Source of the DNA: Cycas panzhihuaensis
Taxonomy: Eukaryota; Cycadophyta
Reading direction: 5' to 3'
Assembly: GCA_023213395.1 (NCBI GenBank)
Contig: CM041465.1
Coordinates: 180,923,741 to 180,987,740 of the forward strand
DNA length: 64,000 nt
Below the pieces are notes generated by a model. It saw only the letters and a list, made by a program, of their open reading frames with translations, had not been told where the DNA came from and searched no databases. Shown one piece after another: positions 55,153 through 64,000 of the stretch; position 1 is the stretch's first letter, and each line of letters opens with the position of its first letter. The position numbers and the translations under genes are program-made.

Positions 55153-57657
55153 TGGTATTAGAGCAAGAGGAGACTAACTCCCTCTGTTCTGGTTTGCAGC
55201 TGCTCAAAGAGATTTGGAGTAAGCTTGTAAACACTTGGTGATGACCTTCGCACTCTGAAGGTGATCCAAGGTTTGTTTGAAGATTTTTCTTACAGGTTCA
55301 AGACTTTGCTAGAGTATTTTAGAAGGAGGAGCTTTACTCAAATCTGAAATTCTTTTTCAAATTTTTTTTTACAAGGTTTTTGAGCAAAGTACTCATGTTT
55401 TTTATGGTTTTTTCATTAAAAATTAAAATTTCTAAGTTATTTCTTCTCATAGTTTAAGTGCTAACATATTATGCAGCTCACTAAAACTCTTTAATGAAGT
55501 TTGTTTCAAGTTTTTAAACCTTTTGCAAGCAGTGAACTGTTTCTAGGCCATTTTCAGCCCTCAAACCCCACTAAGGAACTCAAAACCCTTAGTGTTATTT
55601 GTATTTAGCCTGTTTCTTGCTAGAAATCAGCTCTCAAGATTCACAATTTGAAATTGATCTGTGAAGATACTTAGCAGTGTAGAGGAGTTTTTTCACTATT
55701 TTCAGTGAATTTTTTCATTAAAAACTGAGGTTTTTCATTCATTTTACTCATACTAAGCTTGCTATCCAAAATCTAACACTGCAAATAGCTAAAGGATAGT
55801 TTAAAGAAGAAATTCAGTGATTTGTTATAGGGTTTTGAACTCCACATAGCCGTACGGCTACCAATTTCTTCACAGTGACAGAGGAGCCCTCTAAAAACTT
55901 TAGAAACTCAGTTCTCTCTCAATAAGTAGTCTTTGGCTCTGAAATTTCAGAGAGCACACTGTTCGGGTACTACGCCCCTGCTTCAAAAATTTTCGCTGAA
56001 AATACTAAGAAACGACGGAAATCTCACCGTCTGAAACTCCATGACCCCGGCCCATTTTTCTGCAGCCGTTTGAAATCTCAAAATTTTGATTTTCTCTTTT
56101 GATTTTTTAAAAAAATATTATTTGCAAAACTTTAGTATTTGAACTTTAAGTTATAAAAAGTAGAATATTCTTTGAATATTTCTATTTCTATAACTTAAGT
56201 TGCTCTAAAGTCCTTTCTAAAGTCATTTAATCGTTAAAAATCACTTTTTTAAGAGGGTATTTAGTGATTTTTTATTTCTTGACTTCATTTAAGACTAAAT
56301 AAAGTCTTTTCAAGTATATTTCTACATTAAAAGTGATTTTCTTCTCTTTATTAAGTCAATTTTACAAATCCAAGCACTTTGCATAGTGACCTTAGCTTAA
56401 ATTTATTAAGAGAAAAATCACATTTTTTTGTATTTTTGAAGCTAAAAATCTTCTAAATATTGAGTGATTTCATTAAATCACCAATACTAACTTGAACTCA
56501 CTTATTTGGAGACTCAAAAACACTTTTGCTTTAATGTTTTAAAAGGCTCCTTGCATGATGTCCTTAGTATTCAAGTTACAAAAAAAAAAAATCAAATTTT
56601 AGCCTATATTTTTTGCTCTTAAAAGTTTTTTAACACTTAGTTAATTTTTGAACAAGTGTTAATTGACTTTAAGTGAAGTGATTTTTTAAGTGTTTTCATA
56701 TTAAAAAGTGATATTTATTACTAATTTTTAAAAACACTTTTAAGGTACCTTGCATGGTGACCTAATGCCCTTAGTCTCAAAGAGGGTTCAAAACATTTTG
56801 TACTTAATAAAAATCACTTCTCCTTTTGATCGTTGGGACTAAATTAAAGTCCCAACAATTGGTGCTTGATGTCCATTTTCATGCAAGTGGTTCTCTTACC
56901 TTCATTTTTTCAACATTAAAAGGAACCTACTTGTATCTTCATCACAAGTTTTGCTTTACTTCATTCAGTACTTAAGTTTTTTTTTCAAAAAGTACTTTGC
57001 AAAACTTATTGTAATCAAGCATTTGGTTTCTTGCTTGGATCAACAAAGCACTATATTTTCATTAAAGTGCTTATTTTAAAAACACTTCTAGTGTTTATAT
57101 TGGTGTACTTACATTGCTTCCTCTTAAAGTCACTTTCATTGTAAAGCTTAAATCAAAGCATTTTTCATAAGTACATTTTGTAAGCAAAAAGAAATCTAAG
57201 TTCACTTTAAAATATGCTAAAAAGTAATTTAAAATCTTGTTGGAGATGCCCAAAAAAGGTTCAAACCTTGCCTCTAAATTAACTTTAAGCTTGGTGCATT
57301 CCTTATGGGACCAATTGACCGTATAGTCAGTGCACGACAATTAAGGTTGCTTAAGGGAAAGGAGGTTCGAAAAGGGTGTTATTAGGGCTGTGAATCCCAG
57401 GAAAAGCATGGTATGTCTATGCAGATCAACCCTACCTACCTTGTCCTAGATTTAACTTGGCCAACTATTGGATCTCCTCTGTAAGATCAGAGTTGGACCA
57501 ACTCCATAGCCTAGTCCTCCACCCCTCATCATTCCATTCAGTTGTTGGATCTTCTAGTAAGATCAGGATTGTTGGTTTCGTTAGAAGGTGGAACTTAAGC
57601 GACGAAAGCTTTGAGTTTCCAAGTTATCTACTAGCTTCAAGCCTTTATAACTGAAAC
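55153..57657 (+). other. copia A3 PBS and 5' leader
   Basis: PBS TTGGTATTAGAGCAAG at 55152-55167. The leader is 2.5 kb, non-coding, AT-rich. It matches A2 for about the first 150 bases and from about 56650 to gag; the block at about 55310-56640 has no match in A2. The structured segment is at 57281-57348. Confidence 0.8.
57277..57352 (+). promoter_or_regulatory. conserved structured leader segment (A3 copy)
   Basis: Outer arms AACTTTAA (57281-57288) and TTAAGGTT (57341-57348) pair with one T-G wobble where A2 has C-G; GTGCA (57294-57298) pairs with TGCAC (57331-57335). The two inner hairpins are weakened but still visible (TCC/GGA, GAC/GTC). Confidence 0.65.
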
Positions 57658-58690
57658 ATGGCTACCATAAACATGTTAAATGCATGCACTATTTGGTTAA
57701 CAGGACAAGATAATTATCAAGAATGGAAGAGACTCACTCAAAACTTACTAATCATGAACGAATTTTAGAGTTATGTTTCTGGAAGATTACCTCGACCAGC
57801 ACCTGTTATCAATGGAAATGTTACTGTACAACCTGATGATGCTTTACTTGCTGCTTGGAAAGCCAAAGATAAAATTGCTTTGGCATTTCTTCACATGATT
57901 GTTAATGTACATGTAGATCAGAATATTGCTTGTGCTAAAACTTCTAAGGAAGCTTGGGACACTTTGTCCTCATTATATGAAATGTGAGATGAAGCTCGCA
58001 TTTTAATAATTAAGGCAAAATTATATTCTGTTAAGTTTGTCAAGCCCATGTCGGCTTTTCTTTCCTAAATCAATGAGGTATGTAATGAACTGAATACACT
58101 TGGTAGTCTAGCTACAAGGGATGAATTGATCACATCCATCACTAAAGCCTTATCCAAGGACTACAATGGCTTCATTTCGTCTACTACAAGAGATGGTTCT
58201 TTCAAAACTATGACATTCAACGAATTTGAAAGTTTGCTACTTCAAGAAGAACAAATCTATACTAAGAATAATGAGGAGGAACCATCTACATCAGGTGCAT
58301 TCACGGCCAATTCAAAGGCTAAACAGTAACCCAAATCTGCACTCACAAAGCAGTTTGGGAACATGAACATTGGGTCTTCAACGACCAATGTTGTATGTCA
58401 TTATTATGGCAAACCTGGCCATATAGCACCTGATTGTCGAAAAAAGCAAGTAGATCTACGCTAACAACAGCATCAACCACGTCATTCGAATCAGCGACAA
58501 CAGCAGCCACGTTAGCGATTCAAAGAAAAGTTTCAAAGAAGAACAACAATAGAGTAACCCCCTTGACCAAATTGAGGTGCCTATCGAGGAGGTCAAAGAG
58601 GAAATGGGGGTTTTAGAGGTGGCAATCAACGCTACTCTAATCAATTTATAGATGAAGACAAAATGTTTTATGCATATCAGACATCCAAGG
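57658..58690 (+). pseudogene. copia A3 gag (broken)
   Basis: ATG at 57658 (MATINMLNACTIWLTG). Stops at about 57766 (TGG to TAG), 57986 (CGA to TGA), 58065, 58327 and further in the basic tail. The zinc knuckle at about 58395-58440 is CHYYGKPGHIAPDC, with the same lost cysteine as A2. The basic, Gln-rich tail (58460-58620) is more complete than in A2. Confidence 0.9.
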
Positions 58691-61600
58691 TTGATGAAAC
58701 TTGGATTATTGATTCTAGAGCTTTACAACACATGACCGGAAGTGAAGAGCTCCTCACCAACATCAAGGAAGGCAAAGGTCAATCAGTGACCTTTAGGAAT
58801 AATCAATTTGTCAAAATTTCTGGAGTAAGCATAATAACTCCATTTTCTTCTTCATCAAATCCTTCCTCCTCATTTCCCGATGGCAATGCCTATTTAATAC
58901 CTTCAATGGACAAAAACTTACTATTTGTTAGCAAGTTGGACAAGCAACAGATAAGTGTATTATTCAGAAACGGGAAATGTATAATCAGTGACAAAGAAGA
59001 CTAAGTAGTAGCTATTGGCTATGAGGATCAAGGCCTCTACAAGTTGGATGCAAATAATATAACACTTGATTCTGCTTACTCTGGTTCCATTGTCACTCCT
59101 TACTTATCTAAGATGCAACTTTGGCATCAACGTCTAGGCCATTTGAGCTTAGACAATTTGAGGTAGATGATTAACAAGAACATGGTACATGGGCTTCCTA
59201 AGTTTTATGGAACAAAATGTCTTTGCGAAGCATGCATTATGGGAACTCAACATCGCTTGCCTTTTCCTAAAGGCAAAGTGTGGCGTGCATCACATCCTCT
59301 GTAGCTAGTACATTCAGATTTGTGTGGACCTATGTCCACATCATCTTTTGGAGGAGCTTTGTATTACATCTCCTTTATTGATGACTTTTCTCACAAAGTC
59401 TGGGTCTATTTCATCAAACACAAATCTGAAGCATTTTCTAAGTTCAAAGAATTCAAGCTTGAAGTGGAAAATGAGTCTGGCCATTCAATCAAAACATTAA
59501 GGACAGACAATGGAGGTGAATTTACATTAAATGAATTCACCCAATACTGCAAGGATAACGGCATTCGGAGACAACTGACTATACCTCACACTCCTCAAAA
59601 AAATGGAGTCTCCGAACGAATGAACAGAACTTTGGCCAATAAAGCTAAAGCTATGATGCATGCACAAGGACTCACTCAAGCTTCAAGTAAACATTTCACC
59701 TGACTACCTATGTGGCCAATCGCAGTCCTACTACAGCAGTCACCAACATGACACCCGAGGAGGCATGGTCTGGTAAAAATCCTACTGTCAGCCATTTGAG
59801 GACTTTTCGGTGCACTACTTATATGCACATTCCTGATCAGCAAAGGAAGAAATTAGACAAGCATAGTCTGAAATGCATCTTTGTAAGATATGCCATTCAT
59901 AGCGAAGCCTACAAGTTGTATGATCCCATAGGGAAGAAAATGCATCTCTCAAGAGATGTCATCTTTGCTGAAAAAGATCACAAAGAGGTATAAATAGCAT
60001 CCATGCAACCTCCCATTGACAAAGGCAAGAAGATTATTGAGGCCTTCCTTCCCTCTTAATCTTCTACACCATGTACATCATTTGCACCTACTAGACCATC
60101 TACTTCAACTGAATTTGCTCCACTTGATCCAAGCACATCTTCTGTTGACCAACTAGTCAGACCAGAAGATCTTAAGGTTCAAGTAACTTTGATTCAAAAT
60201 TTACCTAAATGGTACACACAATCAGTTTAGGATGGTCACATCATTGAAGGAAAGCGTCCATCTAAATATCGACAGCAAACCAATTATGCACTTATGGCTG
60301 AAGTGCTTTGTGTTGATAAGCCTTCCACTTTTGAGGAGGCTTCTAAAAATGAAAATTGGAAGGATGCCATGGATGAAGAAATCCATTCTATTGAAAAGAA
60401 TGGAACTTGGAATTTGGTGGAATTGCCTAAACACAAACAGGCAATCAGTTGCAAATGGGTCTACAAGACCAAATTCCATTTTAATGGTTCACTTAAAAGG
60501 CAGAAAGCTCGCCTTGTGGCAAAAGAATTCAAACAAAAAGAATGCATAGACTATGAAGAAACGTTTACACCAGTGGCGAATATGAACACCATAAGACTCA
60601 TTTTAGCCTTAGCTGCTCAATGTAAATGGCCTATTTATCAGATGGATGTGAACATCGCCTTTCTTAATGGCAATCTTCAGGAGGAGGTATATTTGGAGCA
60701 ACCTCTCAAATACAAAGTACAAGGCAAGGAGCATTTTGTATATCGCCTAAAAAAGGCATTATATGGTTTGAAGCAAGCTCCAAGAGCATGGTACTCGAAG
60801 ATTGATGACTACTTCTTGAGACATAGGTTTCATCGATCTCCTTCATATCTTAATCTGTATATAAAACATGAAAAGAACCATGTAATTTTTGTTGCCTTGT
60901 CTGTATATGATTTAGTGATTACTGGTAGTGACACTAAGATGATTTACATTCTCCAAGATGACTTGAAGAGAAGTTTTAAGATGACAGATCTTGGACTTCT
61001 CCATTATTTTTTAGGCTTTGAGATATGGCAACATCCAGGCTATATCTTCATCTCCCAAGCAAAATATTCTTGGGACATTTTACAGCAGTTCAGGATACAC
61101 GACTACAAACCAGTGCCTACACCCATGGAGAATGGATCTAAGCTTACTCTTAATGAGGAAGCTGCACTGGCAGATCCCACACTTTATTGGCAGTTGATTG
61201 GGAGTCTTATTTATCTCACCAACACTCGACTGGACATTTCATTTGCTATTGGGATTTGCTCACGTTACATGTCTCAACCTAATCAGATACACTGGAATGC
61301 ATCCAAATGCATACTTAAGTACATCAAGGCACCTTGCAGCATGGCCTTGAGTATGCACATAATGAGAACTTCACTCTGGAAGGGTTCTCAGATTCTGATT
61401 GGGCAGGTTGCCAAGATAGCAGGAGATCAACCTCGGGATATTGTTTTTCCCTTGGTTCAGTAGTTATTTCGTGGAGTTACAAGAAGCAACCTAATGTTAC
61501 CTTGTCCTCCACCGAAGTAGAGTACAAAGCTGCAGTCAGCGCAGCTTGTGAGGCTATTTGGCTAAGACGGATTCTTGGGGAACTTGGACTTGAGCAGGGT

Positions 61601-61864
61601 CACCCCACCAGGATACATTGCGACAATCAAAGTGTGCTTATGTTAGCTAAGAATCCAGTCTTTCATGCATGGATAAAGCACATCGAGGTTCACCATCACT
61701 TCATTAGAGAGCATGTGCAGAATGGTGAGATCAACCTCGATGCACCTACAAAGGAGCAGACAGCAGACATCTTTACCAAGCCTCTTGGTAGAAAAAAGTT
61801 TGTAAAATTCAGAGATGGTCTTGATGTCCGACTTAATATTATAAACAGTAAGGAGGGGTGTTAA
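58691..61864 (+). pseudogene. copia A3 pol: protease, integrase, RT, RNase H (broken)
   Basis: Protease IIDSRALQHMTG (DSR for DSG). Integrase: [29 protein letters not shown] and VSERMNRT, so D-D-E is intact; the stretch after AQGLTQ (about 59680-59705) is garbled by small indels. RT 60294 on: QMDVNIAFLNG, and LSVYDLVITG where the family has LYVDDLVITG, so the active site is lost. A 1-base deletion near 61325 shifts the frame; RNase H continues at 61334 with SDSDWAG, STEVEY and HCDNQS. It ends with TGT TAA (61859-61864), inside the 3' LTR. Confidence 0.94.
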
Positions 61865-62412
61865 ACCTTGTGTTTACATGTTAAGATATTATACTTTAAT
61901 TTTCATGTAATATGTGTACTTTTTACTTTAAGGGTGACTTATCACTTAAGTGATAAAGTGCACACCCACATTCTTTCTAGTGACACAACGTTGTCACTAA
62001 AGGGTCAAATGGACCTTCATGCATTTTTACTCATATGAGAGCCCAAAAGGACACATGTCCAATATGCAAGGCATGTATCTTGGATGTTTGACACTTGTCA
62101 AACATCCAAGGCCTTAGGTCTCTCATCTCACTCTATATAATGAGACCTCTTCTCATTGTCTTATAAGAGAGTTGGAGCTGTATTGTTATGCTGTCAGTTT
62201 GTTAATCAAACTAGTTATTCTTTGGAGGTTGGACGAATTCCAAATCCACATATTTGGTACCATTTTCTCTTGCTCCTTCATTTATGTTTTGTCTCTTTGC
62301 TTTCTCTTTACCTTGAGAATATTATACTTGCTAGTGTTTTATGCTTCTAAAACTAGAGTGATCCTAGTTTCTAGATCTAGGGACTATTGAGGCCATCTAG
62401 CCTCTTTTCACA
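61859..62412 (+). repeat. copia A3 3' LTR
   Basis: 554 bases, after the polypurine tract AGTAAGGAGGGG. Hairpin arms CTTGGATGTTTGACA / TGTCAAACATCCAAG at about 62089-62120. GGCTA follows at 62413-62417. Confidence 0.96.
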
Positions 62413-62417
62413 GGCTA

Positions 62418-63613
62418 GTGCCAATTGATTTGAACAACTCCTTCGAAAAGTAACTTGTGAATTTGAGGTCCCTATCGCTGACAATAAATTTTGGAAAGCC
62501 ATGTAGCCTATGAATTTCTTTCATATACAATTATGCTATTTGGCTTGCTTTTGCTCCCATCTAAATTCCCCTAAAATGGGTGTGTTTGGTTAATGTGTCT
62601 ACTTCTACAAAAATTGTGTCTCCTCCTTTTGAACGTGGAAGACCTGTGATAAAATCCATAAAACTTTCTTCCCATTTTTAATGGGGGATGGGAAGGGGTT
62701 GTAGCAACCCAGGGGGTCCTTATAGATTCAATCTTATTCCTTTGACAAGTATCACATTCTGATACAAAGTGGAGGACGTCAATTTTCAATCCTTTCCAGT
62801 AAAATTAGCTTCAAAACCTCCTATAAGTCTTATCCATCCCTAAATGTCTTGAAACTGGAGTCGAGTGAGCTTCTTGAAGGAGTACTTCCTTTAGTTTGCT
62901 TGTCTTTGGAACAAATATTTTTCCTTTCCTTAGAATTAATCCTCCTTGTTCTGTAAATTGTTCTTCTTTTACTTCTTTGATCTTTTGTTTTATTTCTTAT
63001 GGTGTCTTGTCATCTTCATATTCCTTTGCTAACTCTATCCTCTATTTTAGAGTTGTTATTGGCGTTGAATTGGCTAAAACTTCAATCTTTTCTTCCTCCA
63101 GTAGTCTAGATAGAGCATCTTCTATCACATTTTCTTTCCCCTTTTTGTATTCTATGGTGAAGTCGAAGGTTTGCAATTTGTTGACCCACTTTTGATACTC
63201 ATCGGATAATGCCTTTTGATTTAGAAAGTACTTCAAGCTATCATGATCAGTTCTGACCACAAATCTGCTCCCTAATAGATATTACCTCCATTGGTGTATT
63301 GTGTGCATAATGGCCAACATCTCTTTGTTATATATTGGTTTTATTTTTTTCACTATTATCTAGCTTTTGACTTTCATAAGCTATAGGCCTTCCTCCTTGT
63401 AACAAAACTACTCCAATTCTGAAACCTAAAGCATCACATTCTAGTGTGAATGGTTGAGTGAAGTCTTATAAGGCCAATACTAGAGTTATGATCATTGCTT
63501 GTTTTAATTCTTGAAATGATTCTTCTGCTCCTGAATTGCATCTGAACGCATCCTTTTTGGTCAGGTCTGTTAGTGGCAATGCTATGTGTGGATAACCTTT
63601 TATTAATTTTCTC
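62418..63613 (-). pseudogene. gypsy H RNase H and integrase amino half (decayed)
   Basis: Minus strand from 63613: LRKLIKGYPHIALPLTDLTKK, AEESFQELKQAM (63480-63600), the RNase H core with QPFTLECDA and GVVLLQGGRPIAYES (about 63370-63460), VRTDHDSLKYFLNQKAL (63200-63260), YKKGKENVIEDALSRL, then the integrase zinc domain FVSECDTCQRNK (62740-62770) and the way to the catalytic core around 62640. Stops and frameshifts are frequent. It joins 54596 after removal of A3. Confidence 0.88.
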
Positions 63614-63850
63614 AGTCCAGTCTTTGAATGCAAGTTGTACCCGTGGCCTCGAATGAGGGCACATCTACTTGGGTGTCGCACTCAATCATTGCCTGTGTGC
63701 GGGAGATGGAGGGGAGTTGGCTATCCATATCCCTTGTGGCACCATCGGCTTAAGCATATTATATTCCTCTTATTGGGTATCAACGAGCAATGGTTTGATC
63801 GCCTTAGCCAATCGATACATGCACCGTAAGTGCACGGCACATGGGGAATG
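63614..63850. other. unidentified GC-richer insertion in the gypsy H RT/RNase H junction
   Basis: About 235 bases that interrupt the H reading between EVRSLLDVVG (minus strand, about 63880-63850) and LRKLIKGY (63613 on), positions that are adjacent in gypsy RTs. It is visibly richer in G and C than its surroundings. No LTR, terminal repeat or clear duplication of target bases is visible. Open in the forward direction for 64 codons (63635-63829), but without a recognised motif. Confidence 0.6.
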
Positions 63851-64000
63851 TCCTACTACATCTAAAAGACTTCTTACTTCTATGACATTCTTCGGAGTTG
63901 GCCAGTTTACAATTTCTTGGATCTTATTTGGATCAATTTTGATTCCTTTGCCTATAATAATATGGCCTAAGTACTTTAATTCCTCTTTTGTGAAAGAACA
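63851..64000 (-). pseudogene. gypsy H reverse transcriptase, thumb region
   Basis: Minus strand from 64000: CSFTKEELKYLGHIIIGKGI, KIDPNKIQEIVNWPTPKNV, EVRSLLDVV: the standard gypsy RT connection (YLGH.I...GI..D..K...I..WP.P). No stop in this stretch. The rest of RT lies beyond the window. Confidence 0.92.

Larger units (their letters stand above)
54597..62412 (+). mobile_element. copia A3, full-length element inserted in the integrase of gypsy H
   Basis: LTRs 54597-55150 and 61859-62412, both 554 bases, with a perfect GGCTA duplication (54592-54596 and 62413-62417). 7.8 kb. Same family as A2 and A1, but a separate sub-branch (shared LTR differences such as TTTTTACTTTAAGGG and GTCCAA). Gag and pol have many stops, while the integrase keeps all three acidic residues. 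Confidence 0.96.

Noticed and set aside
63635-63829. A host exon in the H insertion
   Set aside because: Open for 64 codons only, no splice-site context or recognised motif; kept as an unidentified fragment.

Overview
The window is plant nuclear DNA made entirely of nested, decayed LTR retrotransposons. I see no host gene, tRNA, rRNA or bacterial-type feature. The evidence for a plant is Ty1/copia polyproteins (order PR-IN-RT-RNase H), Ty3/gypsy polyproteins (order PR-RT-RNase H-IN), primer-binding sites of the TGGTATCAGAGC type, and polypurine tracts abutting LTRs that start TG and end CA. The density, nesting depth and age suggest a large-genome seed plant, possibly a gymnosperm; the species cannot be told from this sequence.

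Layout. The host for everything is an old minus-strand gypsy element, here called F. Its gag and protease (51905-53200), protease to RT linker (44225-44931), RT amino-terminal part (36118-36729) and RT middle (23248-23373) are separated by later insertions. Left to right: copia A1 (+; end of pol and 3' LTR, 1-598); gypsy I (-; 599-3115 and 15988 to about 17517), which contains copia A2 (+; 3116-15987); copia B (+; 10459-15760) sits inside the 3' LTR of A2. Gypsy I lies inside copia A-prime (-; about 17518-23247), which lies inside the RT of F. Copia C (-; 23374-36117), interrupted by copia D (-; 23570-31143), is also in the RT of F. Gypsy E (+; 36730-44224), gypsy G (-; 44932-51904) and gypsy H (-; 53201 to beyond 64000) complete the F insertions, and copia A3 (+; 54597-62412) is inside the integrase of H. 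The deepest chain is F > A-prime > I > A2 > B, five levels.

Target-site duplications support the order: GGCTA for A3, GTTAT for B, ATATGT for A2, AGATT for C, AGAGG for E, a one-mismatch CCTAT/CTTAT for D, and a decayed AACTG/AATTA for G. At several insertion points, removing the inserted element and one target copy rejoins the interrupted reading frame of the host element.

No complete open polyprotein survives. The least damaged are A2 (pol with two in-frame stops) and C. The most unusual parts are: a leader RNA-like structure shared by A2, A3 and A-prime with compensatory base changes; a run of hairpins around the TATA box of the A-family LTR; and gypsy E, which keeps gag, protease and the integrase tail, lacks the RT/RNase H/integrase core, and carries an extra unidentified ORF before its 3' LTR.
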